Both the position numbers and the translations under genes were made by a program. 64,000 nucleotides of DNA, from assembly GCA_036654235.1 (NCBI GenBank), contig JAVVSK010000003.1, positions 1-64,000 on the forward strand. The letters run 5' to 3'. Under the pieces are notes generated by a model. That model ran no database searches and had not been told where the DNA came from. It saw only the letters and a program-made list of their open reading frames with translations. This document shows, piece by piece, positions 1 to 8,780 of this stretch; position 1 is the stretch's first letter; each line of letters begins with the position of its first letter. This DNA comes from JAVVSK01 sp036654235. Its GTDB lineage: Bacteria > Bacillota > Clostridia > Christensenellales > CAG-138.

Positions 1-155
1 CTGTTTGGATAAAATCTATCGGCTGTTACAAATTCAATGTTATTCCAATTACATTTAATATTCAAGCTGCCTATAAAACTCATAGAAACATTGCTCCTGC
101 ACTGCCTTAGCTAAGTGTTTGTTTTTGATTGTTTTAATCATCTTCCATAAGTTCC
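1..155 (-). pseudogene. IS605-family TnpB remnant, C-terminal part
   Basis: On the minus strand, from about 155 down to the window edge, the translation reads NKHLAKAVQEQCFYEFYRQL and then, after a one-base frameshift at the LEY codons (an extra T makes TAA), continues as CNWNNIEFVTADRFYPN. This is the conserved stretch of IS200/IS605 OrfB/TnpB just before its zinc finger. No intact N-terminus is visible upstream, so it is a decayed fragment that continues beyond position 1. No terminal hairpin or TnpA gene is visible here. Confidence 0.75.
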
Positions 156-231
156 CCCTTTAGTCTAAGTAAAAGTTTATTTATAACGCATCATGCATTC
201 TATTAGCATATTCATATTAAAAAGCAATTCT

Positions 232-261
232 TTGAAGCAGAATAACATCATACAATATTAT
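232..261 (+). promoter_or_regulatory. possible kdp promoter in a 229-nt spacer
   Basis: The spacer 156-384 between the TnpB relic and kdpF is AT-rich and has no gene. The best sigma-A-like match is TTGAAG (232-237), an 18-nt spacer and TATTAT (256-261), about 120 nt before kdpF. kdp operons are usually induced by KdpE, so a weak core promoter is plausible. I could not recognise a KdpE site or a c-di-AMP (ydaO) riboswitch. Confidence 0.3.
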
Positions 262-384
262 AGCACCTATATTGCTCTGCGGATGATTTGTTCTTTATAC
301 TTTTTTAATATCATTGCGCTTCCCCTAATGCCGATTTAATTCCGCATGTGTTAATATTCTCTCAATAAAAGGAGAGAGTTCTAT

Positions 385-474
385 ATGCAAATTATAATCT
401 ATGCGATTGGGCTAACCGCCGCTGCATTACTTTGGTACTATTTCGTACTTTTGTTCAGAGGTGATAGACAATGA
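385..474 (+). CDS. kdpF: KdpF-like small membrane peptide (29 aa)
   Basis: This short frame is preceded by AAGGAGAG at 369-376 and ends by overlapping the kdpA start (ATGA, 471-474). It encodes a 29-residue peptide with one hydrophobic segment, IYAIGLTAAALLWYYFVLLF, and a charged tail. KdpF is a one-helix subunit that stabilises the KdpABC K+ pump in bacteria that have it. Position, size, single helix and translational coupling to kdpA support the call. Residue-level similarity to E. coli KdpF is low, so the name rests mainly on context. Confidence 0.75.
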   Translation: MQIIIYAIGLTAAALLWYYFVLLFRGDRQ

Positions 475-2288
475 CAAATACAATATTACAATATATTTTT
501 TACTTAGTTTTATTTATTCTACTCGCTGTCCCTCTCGGTATTTATATTGAAAGGGTAATGAATGGAAGAAAGGTTTTTCTGTCTAAAATACTCGTTCCTT
601 GCGAAAACTTTATCTACAGGATTATGCGCGTAGATCAAAATGAACAGATGAACTGGAAAAAGTATTTATCTTCGGTGCTCTTATTCAGCGCTGTAGGCTT
701 TATCCTCTTGTTTATCATACAAATGCTTCAGGGCGTTTTACCCGGTAATCCACAAAACGTCTCCGGTATGAGCTGGCATCTCGCATTTAACAACGCTGCA
801 AGTTTCGTAACAAACACAAACTGGCAGTCATATAGCGGCGAATATCAAGTTAGCTATCTAACTCAGGCGCTTGGACTGACCGTTCAAAATTTTCTTTCGG
901 CAGCTACCGGAATTGCCGTTCTTTTTGCCTTTATTCGCGGTTTTATAAAGGTTAAATGCGACGGGCTCGGCTGTTTTTGGATTGATATTACTAGAATAAT
1001 GCTTTATATCCTGATACCCCTGTCTCTCGTTTTATCTATCGGTCTTGTTTCTCAGGGCGTTATCCAAAATATGAAAGCGGCTGAAACGGTTCAACTTCTT
1101 GAACCAATCGCCGTTAATACCGATGGTAAGATCATTGAAAACGCCGAAATAGATATTAAAAACGGAATAGTCACCGTTAACGGAATACCTGTCGAAAATG
1201 CTGAAATAATTACGGAACAATTTGTCCCTATGGGTCTCGCTGCAAGTCAGATCGCTCCGAAACAATTGGGCACTAACGGCGGCGGATATATGGGTACTAA
1301 CTCGGCGCACCCCCTCGAAAATCCGACTTGGTTTTCCAACCTTCTGGAAATGCTCTCGCTGCTCTTAATTCCTGCGGCACTGTGTTTTACTTTTGGACGC
1401 TCAATAAATGATAAAAAGCAGGGCAGAGCAATATTTATCGCAATGTTTATCATCCTTACCTTCGCCCTCGCGAGCGTAGCTGTATCCGAACAGTTCGGAA
1501 CGCCTCAACTCTCTCAGAACGGCGCGGTGGATATTTCAACCATTGGGCAATCCGGCGGAAATATGGAGGGCAAGGAGAGTCGTTTCGGCATAGGCTCGTC
1601 GGCCGCATGGGGCGTATTCACAACCGCCGCATCTAACGGTTCGGTAAACTCAATGCATGATAGCTTTACCCCTCTCGGTGGAATGACGCTTATGCTTCTT
1701 ATTCAGCTGGGTGAAGTAATATTTGGCGGTGTAGGCTGTGGGCTTTACGGTATGTTGGGTTTTGCAATACTTACCGTATTCATAGCCGGGCTTATGGTTG
1801 GACGAACCCCGGAATATCTTGGTAAAAAAATCGAACCGTATGAGATGAAATGGGCTGTTCTCGTCTGCCTCGCAACGCCTATTGCGATACTTGTCGGAAG
1901 CGGTATTGCCGCCGCTATTCCCGAAGTCGCCGCCTCCCTTAAAAATAGCGGCGCGCATGGATTTAGCGAAATGTTGTACGCCTATTCGTCGGCGGGAGGC
2001 AACAACGGCTCCGCATTTGCCGGATTTAACTCTAATACTGTTTTTCTTAACGTATCGTTGGGACTATGTATGCTGTTCGCAAGATTTATCCCTATGATAG
2101 GAGTATTGGCAATAGCCGGAAATCTCTCCGGAAAAAAGAAAATAGCGACGACCGCAGGAACCTTATCAACTTCAAACGCTATGTTTATTTTCATGCTCAT
2201 ATTCATCGTGCTTTTAGTTGGAGCGCTTAGCTTTTTCCCTGCCCTCGCCTTGGGACCGATAGCCGAACATTTCGGTATGCTTGCATAG
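471..2288 (+). CDS. kdpA: K+-transporting ATPase subunit KdpA
   Basis: KdpA is the channel-like K+-binding subunit of the KdpFABC pump in the membrane. The 605-aa product has about ten hydrophobic segments and the family landmarks LGTNGGGYMGTNSAHPLENP, NMEGKESRFG, MHDSFTPLGG, GEVIFGGVG, GRTPEYLGKKI and NNGSAFAG, which include the selectivity-filter loops. It is about 45 residues longer than E. coli KdpA. Most of the extra length is a hydrophilic insertion at residues 205-255, just before the LGTNGGG loop. It overlaps kdpF by 4 nt and is followed 12 nt later by kdpB. Confidence 0.97.
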   Translation: MTNTILQYIFYLVLFILLAVPLGIYIERVMNGRKVFLSKILVPCENFIYRIMRVDQNEQMNWKKYLSSVLLFSAVGFILLFIIQMLQGVLPGNPQNVSGMSWHLAFNNAASFVTNTNWQSYSGEYQVSYLTQALGLTVQNFLSAATGIAVLFAFIRGFIKVKCDGLGCFWIDITRIMLYILIPLSLVLSIGLVSQGVIQNMKAAETVQLLEPIAVNTDGKIIENAEIDIKNGIVTVNGIPVENAEIITEQFVPMGLAASQIAPKQLGTNGGGYMGTNSAHPLENPTWFSNLLEMLSLLLIPAALCFTFGRSINDKKQGRAIFIAMFIILTFALASVAVSEQFGTPQLSQNGAVDISTIGQSGGNMEGKESRFGIGSSAAWGVFTTAASNGSVNSMHDSFTPLGGMTLMLLIQLGEVIFGGVGCGLYGMLGFAILTVFIAGLMVGRTPEYLGKKIEPYEMKWAVLVCLATPIAILVGSGIAAAIPEVAASLKNSGAHGFSEMLYAYSSAGGNNGSAFAGFNSNTVFLNVSLGLCMLFARFIPMIGVLAIAGNLSGKKKIATTAGTLSTSNAMFIFMLIFIVLLVGALSFFPALALGPIAEHFGMLA

Positions 2289-2300
2289 GAGGTAAAATTC

Positions 2301-4364
2301 ATGAAAACCAAAAATGTCCTTGCTGACAAAAAAATGACTGTTGCTGCTATAAAAGATGCTTTTATAAAGCTAAATCCAAAGGCACAGGCAAAAAATCCTG
2401 TTATGTTACTTGTATATATTTCTGCCATTATGACTACGCTGCTTTTTGTAATTTCCCTTTTTGGAATAAAGGATGCATCTGCTCTTTATACTCTAGCTAT
2501 AGCCGTTATTCTTTGGTTCACGGTGCTCTTTGCGAACTTCGCAGAAGCTATAGCCGAGGGACGCGGAAAAGCACAAGCGAATTCCCTTCGTGCGGCGAAA
2601 AAAGATATGCAAACCCGTAAAATAGCAGCAGTAGATAAGAAAGATGAATATGTATTAATTTCATCGGCACTTCTTAAAAAAGGAGATATCGTATTCGTTA
2701 AGACGAACGAACAGATCCCCGCGGACGGTGATGTCATCGACGGCGCGGCGAGCGTAGATGAGAGTGCTATAACCGGGGAAAGCGCTCCCGTTATCCGCGA
2801 AAGCGGCGGCGATAGAAGTGCCGTTACCGGAGGAACTACCGTTATATCCGACTGGCTCGTAATAAAGGTTACGAGCGAGGCGGGAGAAAGCTTTTTAGAT
2901 AAGATGATAGCTATGGTTGAGGGGGCATCCCGAAAAAAGACACCAAATGAAATAGCTCTGCAAATATTTCTCGTCGCTCTATCAATAATTTTTATACTCG
3001 TAACGCTTTCGCTTTACACATATTCAAATTTTTCGGCGAATCAAGTGGGGATTAAAAACCCTACATCTGTAACAACTCTCGTCGCGCTCCTCGTCTGTCT
3101 CGCTCCAACAACTATCGGAGCGTTGCTCTCCGCTATAGGTATAGCGGGAATGAGCAGGCTAAACAGGGCTAATGTTTTGGCTATGAGTGGAAGGGCAATT
3201 GAAGCCGCCGGAGATGTCGATATTCTCATGCTTGACAAAACCGGAACGATAACTTTAGGCAATAGGCAGGCGATAGCGCTTATTCCCCTCAGCAATATAG
3301 ATCCCTATAATCTGGCCGACGCGGCTCAACTGTCCTCTCTTGCGGATGAAACGCCTGAAGGACGAAGCATTGTCGTTCTCGCTAAAGAAGAGTTCGGTAT
3401 TCGCGGGCGTTCATTAACTGAAAAGGGTATGGTGTTTATACCGTTTTCGGCTACAACCCGTATGAGCGGTGTTAACTTTGACGACTGCCAAATACGGAAG
3501 GGCGCGGCAGACGCAATTCGCGAATACGTCGTAGAGAATGGCGGCGTTTATACTAACGAATGTGAGCAAATCGTAAAAAAAATAGCGGGAGATGGCGGAA
3601 CTCCTCTCGTCGTTGCGAAGGATCATCAAATTCTTGGGGTTGTGCATCTTAAAGACATTATAAAGCAGGGAGTGTCGGAAAAATTTGCGGATTTACGAAA
3701 GATGGGTATCAAAACCATAATGATAACGGGAGATAACCCTCTTACCGCCGCCGCAATCGCCGCGGAAGCTGGAGTTGATGATTTCCTCGCCGAAGCAACA
3801 CCCGAGGCTAAGCTGAACATGATACGCGATTTTCAAAGCAAGGGGCATCTTGTCGCAATGACCGGCGACGGAACGAACGACGCACCGGCTCTTGCACAGG
3901 CGGATGTTGCTGTTGCAATGAATACTGGAACGCAAGCGGCAAAGGAAGCAGGCAACATGGTAGACCTCGACAGCTCGCCCACTAAGCTCATCGATATAGT
4001 TCGCATAGGGAAGCAACTATTAATGACAAGGGGGAGTCTTACAACATTTTCTATTGCTAACGATATAGCAAAGTATTTTGCAATAATTCCGGCTCTTTTT
4101 ATGGGGCTATATCCCGGTCTTTCCGCTCTTAATATAATGGGACTTCATAGTCCTGAAAGCGCCGTGCTTTCAGCGCTTATATACAATGCCCTCATAATAG
4201 TGGCCCTCATTCCTCTCGCCCTTAAAGGCGTTAAATACCGGGAGGTTTCGGCCGGGAAGTTGCTTTCAAAAAACCTTCTCCTCTACGGATTTGGCGGAGT
4301 CATAACACCCTTTATCTTCGTAAAGCTGATCGACATGTTCCTTTTTGGTCTTGGTATAGTTTAA
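2301..4364 (+). CDS. kdpB: K+-transporting P-type ATPase subunit KdpB
   Basis: KdpB is the ATP-hydrolysing P-type ATPase subunit of the Kdp pump. The 687-aa protein has the actuator motif TGES (about residue 158), the phosphorylation loop DKTGTIT with its aspartate near residue 312, the nucleotide-binding landmark KGAAD, and the hinge MTGDGTNDAPALAQADVAVAM near 520. Hydrophobic segments sit around residues 35-85, 220-290 and the last 110 residues. The start follows GGAGG at 2289-2293. Length and motif spacing are normal. Confidence 0.98.
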   Translation: MKTKNVLADKKMTVAAIKDAFIKLNPKAQAKNPVMLLVYISAIMTTLLFVISLFGIKDASALYTLAIAVILWFTVLFANFAEAIAEGRGKAQANSLRAAKKDMQTRKIAAVDKKDEYVLISSALLKKGDIVFVKTNEQIPADGDVIDGAASVDESAITGESAPVIRESGGDRSAVTGGTTVISDWLVIKVTSEAGESFLDKMIAMVEGASRKKTPNEIALQIFLVALSIIFILVTLSLYTYSNFSANQVGIKNPTSVTTLVALLVCLAPTTIGALLSAIGIAGMSRLNRANVLAMSGRAIEAAGDVDILMLDKTGTITLGNRQAIALIPLSNIDPYNLADAAQLSSLADETPEGRSIVVLAKEEFGIRGRSLTEKGMVFIPFSATTRMSGVNFDDCQIRKGAADAIREYVVENGGVYTNECEQIVKKIAGDGGTPLVVAKDHQILGVVHLKDIIKQGVSEKFADLRKMGIKTIMITGDNPLTAAAIAAEAGVDDFLAEATPEAKLNMIRDFQSKGHLVAMTGDGTNDAPALAQADVAVAMNTGTQAAKEAGNMVDLDSSPTKLIDIVRIGKQLLMTRGSLTTFSIANDIAKYFAIIPALFMGLYPGLSALNIMGLHSPESAVLSALIYNALIIVALIPLALKGVKYREVSAGKLLSKNLLLYGFGGVITPFIFVKLIDMFLFGLGIV

Positions 4365-4415
4365 CGCTGCAATATAGCGGTACTTTAAAAAATATTCTAT
4401 AAACGGAGGTTATAT

Positions 4416-5021
4416 ATGAAAACAATAAAATCTTTTCTGCCAAAGGCAGTTATATTGGTTTTACTATTTACGTTTTTTTGCGGCGTTATTTATACCGCCG
4501 CCGTAACCGGGATAGCACAGATACTCTTTCCCTATCAGGCGAATGGCAGTATAATTGAAATAGAAGGAAAAAAATACGGTTCCGCGCTCCTAGGTCAGCA
4601 ATATTCTGATGATTCACATATGTGGGGGCGAATAATGAATATAGATACGACGACGTTCATAGGCGAAGATGGAAAACCGCTTATCTATTCATGGCCAAGC
4701 AATCTTAGCCCGGCAGGCGATGAATATGAAGCTCTCGTCGCAAAACGAATTGAAAAAATTCGCGCGGCGCACCCCAATAAAGGCGAAACAGCAATACCCG
4801 TAGACCTCGTTACATGTTCGGGAAGCGGACTTGATCCCTCGATATCAATCGCCGCTGCTATGTATCAGGCGGAAAGGATAGCGAAGAACAATGATATGAC
4901 GGAAAAAGCGGTTGAAGCACTAATAGATAAATGTACCGACCATCGTATTTTGGGAATCTTTGGCGAAGAGACGGTGAATGTTTTAAAATTCAATCTTATG
5001 CTCGACGGGATTCTTAAATAA
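4416..5021 (+). CDS. kdpC: K+-transporting ATPase subunit KdpC
   Basis: KdpC is the single-span accessory subunit that raises the ATP affinity of KdpB. The 201-aa product has one N-terminal transmembrane segment (about residues 10-35) and then a soluble domain with the family signatures FWGR-like DSHMWGR, SGSGLDPSIS, AAAMYQAERIA and GEETVNVLKFNLML. It starts after a GGAGG site (4405-4409), 51 nt downstream of kdpB. Length is close to the family norm of about 190-200 residues. Confidence 0.96.
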   Translation: MKTIKSFLPKAVILVLLFTFFCGVIYTAAVTGIAQILFPYQANGSIIEIEGKKYGSALLGQQYSDDSHMWGRIMNIDTTTFIGEDGKPLIYSWPSNLSPAGDEYEALVAKRIEKIRAAHPNKGETAIPVDLVTCSGSGLDPSISIAAAMYQAERIAKNNDMTEKAVEALIDKCTDHRILGIFGEETVNVLKFNLMLDGILK

Positions 5022-5118
5022 ACGTTCGTCATAAAAAACAATAATGCAAAATCTAGATATCGCACGTTTGAATCATGTGGTATAATATTTAAACAAAACG
5101 CGAAGGGAGGTGTTCAAT

Positions 5119-7812
5119 ATGCCACATACACACGAAACGCCCGACGAGCTTCTAAAACGAATCGAAGAAGAAGCAAGGCAGCCTAACGGACGGCTTAAAA
5201 TTTTCTTCGGATATGCCGCCGGAGTCGGAAAAACATACGCTATGCTTGAGGATGCGCAATTAGCTAAGGAACATGGTATAGACGTTATTGCCGGGTATAT
5301 TGAACCACATACGCGCCCTCAAACCATGGAGCTTTTAAACGGGCTTGAGGTTTTATCCCCGTTTAAAATTCAACATAAGGGTATTACATTAAAAGATTTT
5401 AATCTCGATGCCGCTCTTTTAAGAAAACCTCAGCTTATTTTAGTAGATGAGTTGGCGCATACCAATGCGCATGGATGTAGGCATGTAAAACGTTATCAGG
5501 ACGTTGCGGAGCTTCTCGCTGCCGGTATAAATGTATACACGACCGTCAACGTACAGCATATCGAAAGTCTTTGCGATATTGTTGCTTCAATAACGGGGGT
5601 TACCGTTCGCGAGCGTATACCCGACCATGTTTTTGATAACGCAAGTCAGGTTGAGCTTGTCGATATTGAGCCAACCGATCTTATAAACCGCCTAACGGAG
5701 GGTAAGGTATATAGGCAGGATCAGGCGCAAAAGGCGTTAAATAATTTTTTTACGGTTGACAACCTTACCGCACTTCGGGAAATTTCACTGCGCCGCGCGG
5801 CCGATCGTGTAAACAGACTCTCCGAAAGAGCAAAACTCTCCCCCGGAATAGGGCATCACGCCGATGAACATATATTAGTATGCCTCTCATCGTCTCCGAC
5901 AAACCCGAAAAGCATACGCACTGCGGCGCGCCTCGCGAACGCCTTTAACGGCGGATTCACCGCTATTTTCGTCGAAACATCAAGCTATGACAATATGTCC
6001 GAGGAAAATAAGCTAAGGTTGATAAATAATACCCGCCTAGCGGAGCAACTGGGTGCTAAAATTGAAACCGTATTTGGTGACGACATTGCGTTTCAGATAG
6101 CAGAATTTGCGCGCTATTCTGGAGTTTCAAAAATTGTTATCGGTAGGAGCAACACGAAACGAAGGTTCGGTCTTATGCAGCAATCTTTTTCCGAAAAGCT
6201 CACTTCCTTTGCTCCAAATTTAGATATTTACATAATTCCGGATAAATCTACCCCGCCCTATAAGGCAAAATATTCTGCCGAAACAAAAAACGCTTTTAAT
6301 CCAATAGATCTAATTAAATCGGCTTTGATACTGCTCATATCAACTTTAATAGGCTTTATCTTTTATCTCTCCGGTTTTAACGAATCAAATATTATTACGA
6401 TATATATACTCGGTGTTTTGCTTACCGCCGCCGCAACCGGAAATAGGATATACAGCCTTTTATCGTCTTTATTAAGCGTTCTCATATTTAATTTTCTTTT
6501 TACCGAACCGCGATTTACCTTATCGTTTTATGATTTTGGATATCCCGTCACCTTTGCTGTTATGTTTTTCGCCGCATTTATAACCGGTGGTCTCGCGGGA
6601 AGAATAAAAAAACAAGCAAAACAGTCCGCCGGGGTTGCATACCGTACAAGCGTGCTTCTTGAAACAAATCGGCTTCTTCAACAGGAAAAAAACGCCGACG
6701 GAATCGCCGAGGTAACCGCAAAACAACTGATAAAGCTTCTTGATAAAACCGTCGTATATTATGGCGCAAATGATCAGGCTCTTGCTGTTCCTATAGTATT
6801 CCCTGCGGAAGGAGGAGATAAATCCGAAGCCTACTTAACTCCCAATGAACAGGCTGTAGCTGCATGGGTATATAAAAATAACAAACATGCAGGAGCGACA
6901 ACCAACACTCTATCAAGCGCAAAATGCTTATATTTGGCGGTTAGAAGTGCTAAGAATATTTACGGTGTATTTGGGATTGACCTTCTCTCCCAACAATCTA
7001 TAGGAACTTTTGAAACTAATCTTATGCTCTCAATTCTTGGCGAATGCGCTCTCGCTCTTGAACAGGATGCCTTCGACAGAGAACGGGAAAAAGCAGCGAT
7101 ACAAGCAAAAAATGAGCAGCTTCGCGCAAATCTTCTAAGGTCAATTTCTCATGATTTGCGGACTCCGCTAACCGGCATTTCGGGAAACGCCAGTATGCTC
7201 TTAACGAACGGAAACGCAATAAGCGAAGAAAAGAAAAAAAAGCTTTATCTCGATATATTCGACGATTCCGCATGGCTTATAGGTCTTGTCGAAAATCTGC
7301 TCTCCGTTACGCGCATTGAGGACGGAACTATGCATCTTAATTTACAATCGGAACTTGTGAGCGAGGTAATCGCGGAAGCTTTGCGATATATCAACCGAAA
7401 AAGTGCTGAGCACACAATCCGCGTTATACAGAACGATGAGCTTATTTTAGCAAAGATGGACGTAAGGCTCATACTTCAGGTTTTTATAAATATTATAGAC
7501 AATGCAATAAAATATACGCCCCGCGGTTCCGAAATCGTTATATGCGCAAAAAAAGAAAACGGACTTGTTAAAATTAAAATTGCGGATGATGGTCCGGGAA
7601 TCGCAAACGAGTTTAAGCCACATCTATTTGATATGTTTTATACGACTAATAATAAGCTGTCGGATAGTCGGCGCGGTATGGGGCTTGGGTTGGCTCTGTG
7701 CAAATCCATAGTCAATGCTCATGGTGGTGTAATAACCGAGGGTGACAATAAGCCGCATGGAGCCGTATTTACCTTTACATTACGGGCTGAGGAGATAACG
7801 ATGCATGAATAA
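5119..7812 (+). CDS. kdpD: Sensor histidine kinase KdpD
   Basis: KdpD senses K+ limitation and ionic conditions and phosphorylates KdpE. The 897-aa protein has, in order, the KdpD N-terminal domain with GYAAGVGKTYAML (Walker A-like) and DELAHTNA, a universal-stress-like domain (about 250-375), four close membrane helices (about 400-500), a GAF-like region, the dimerisation box SISHDLRTPLTG with its histidine near 677, and ATPase boxes NIIDNAIKYTP, DDGPGIA and GMGLGLALC. ATG 5119 is chosen because AGGGAGG (5104-5110) sits 8 nt before it; a GTG at 5110 lies within that site. It overlaps kdpE by 8 nt. Confidence 0.96.
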   Translation: MPHTHETPDELLKRIEEEARQPNGRLKIFFGYAAGVGKTYAMLEDAQLAKEHGIDVIAGYIEPHTRPQTMELLNGLEVLSPFKIQHKGITLKDFNLDAALLRKPQLILVDELAHTNAHGCRHVKRYQDVAELLAAGINVYTTVNVQHIESLCDIVASITGVTVRERIPDHVFDNASQVELVDIEPTDLINRLTEGKVYRQDQAQKALNNFFTVDNLTALREISLRRAADRVNRLSERAKLSPGIGHHADEHILVCLSSSPTNPKSIRTAARLANAFNGGFTAIFVETSSYDNMSEENKLRLINNTRLAEQLGAKIETVFGDDIAFQIAEFARYSGVSKIVIGRSNTKRRFGLMQQSFSEKLTSFAPNLDIYIIPDKSTPPYKAKYSAETKNAFNPIDLIKSALILLISTLIGFIFYLSGFNESNIITIYILGVLLTAAATGNRIYSLLSSLLSVLIFNFLFTEPRFTLSFYDFGYPVTFAVMFFAAFITGGLAGRIKKQAKQSAGVAYRTSVLLETNRLLQQEKNADGIAEVTAKQLIKLLDKTVVYYGANDQALAVPIVFPAEGGDKSEAYLTPNEQAVAAWVYKNNKHAGATTNTLSSAKCLYLAVRSAKNIYGVFGIDLLSQQSIGTFETNLMLSILGECALALEQDAFDREREKAAIQAKNEQLRANLLRSISHDLRTPLTGISGNASMLLTNGNAISEEKKKKLYLDIFDDSAWLIGLVENLLSVTRIEDGTMHLNLQSELVSEVIAEALRYINRKSAEHTIRVIQNDELILAKMDVRLILQVFINIIDNAIKYTPRGSEIVICAKKENGLVKIKIADDGPGIANEFKPHLFDMFYTTNNKLSDSRRGMGLGLALCKSIVNAHGGVITEGDNKPHGAVFTFTLRAEEITMHE

Positions 7813-8506
7813 ATCATTGATATTGATAGTTGAAGACGATCCATCTATAAGGAACCTTATTTCTACCGCGCTTGAAACTCAGCAATATAGGTTTCATACG
7901 GCAGCTACGGGTGCGGAAGCCGTTATTGAGGCGGTTTCGCAAGCGCCCGATATAATGCTGCTCGATTTGGGCTTACCCGATATGGATGGAACAGATATTA
8001 TCGTAAAAATCCGATCATGGTCAAGTATGCCGATCATCGTGATAAGCGCCAGAAATGAGGACAGAGATAAAATAGAGGCTCTCGATGCCGGTGCTGACGA
8101 TTACCTTACGAAACCTTTTTCGGTTGAGGAACTTCTGGCGCGAATTAGGGTTACCCTCCGACGTATCAGTTATATTCAGAATGCCGCGGGAAAGGAAAGC
8201 TCCGAATTTATAAATGGTGGCTTAAAGATAGACTATGCCTCCGGATGCGCCTATCTTGAAGAAAATGAGCTACACCTTACCCCTATTGAATATAAACTTC
8301 TCTCTCTTCTCGCTAAAAATATCGGCAGAGTTTTAACACATGCTTATATAACGAGGGCTGTATGGGGAAGCGCCTGGGAAAACGACGTTGCGTCTCTGCG
8401 CGTATTTATGGTAAATCTCCGAAAAAAAATAGAGTCCGACCCTTCTCAGCCAAAATATATTCAAACCCATGTCGGTATTGGGTATCGAATGTTAAAGCTC
8501 GACTGA
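7805..8506 (+). CDS. kdpE: Response regulator KdpE
   Basis: KdpE is the OmpR/PhoB-type transcription factor paired with KdpD that activates kdpFABC. The 233-aa protein has a receiver domain (acidic pair VEDD at 9-12, phosphoacceptor D54 in LLDLGLPDMDG, conserved lysine in YLTKPF near 104) and a C-terminal winged helix (about 130-230) with LTPIEYKLLSLLAKNIGRV and VGIGYRM. Its ATG lies inside the end of kdpD, so the two are translationally coupled. It ends the kdp operon. Confidence 0.95.
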   Translation: MNKSLILIVEDDPSIRNLISTALETQQYRFHTAATGAEAVIEAVSQAPDIMLLDLGLPDMDGTDIIVKIRSWSSMPIIVISARNEDRDKIEALDAGADDYLTKPFSVEELLARIRVTLRRISYIQNAAGKESSEFINGGLKIDYASGCAYLEENELHLTPIEYKLLSLLAKNIGRVLTHAYITRAVWGSAWENDVASLRVFMVNLRKKIESDPSQPKYIQTHVGIGYRMLKLD

Positions 8507-8699
8507 ATACGCACCAAATTTAATATTTCACCTGCAATTAAAAAAGGAGAATGTTCACCGTCTTATTGATAATCTTGTTTATAAAAAAGCAGGCATCTCA
8601 ATTTTAGAAAAACGTTGGAAATTAAATAGGTTTTTTATCTTTTATTGCCCGATCCTTCTCTTAATCCGTTTCAACTATCTTATAATGCCTAAAATGTCA

Positions 8700-8749
8700 C
8701 AATCCTTTTTATTTTAAGGATTGAAAAACATTCTTGTAACGGTTATAAT
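8700..8749 (+). promoter_or_regulatory. sigma-A promoter with overlapping inverted repeat
   Basis: TTGAAA (8721-8726), a 17-nt spacer and TATAAT (8744-8749) form a near-consensus promoter 31 nt before the lipoprotein gene at 8781. A perfect 8-bp inverted repeat, CAATCCTT (8700-8707) and AAGGATTG (8716-8723), overlaps the -35 box and could be an operator or a weak hairpin. The rest of the 274-nt spacer after kdpE shows no gene, and no strong terminator for the kdp operon was recognised. Confidence 0.65.
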
Positions 8750-8780
8750 TATGAGAAAGTATTTTTAGGAGAATCATTAA

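Noticed and set aside
156..384. c-di-AMP (ydaO) riboswitch before kdp
   Set aside because: The conserved core elements of that aptamer were not found in the spacer.
5110..5118. GTG start for kdpD
   Set aside because: The GTG begins inside the AGGGAGG ribosome site; ATG 5119 is correctly spaced.
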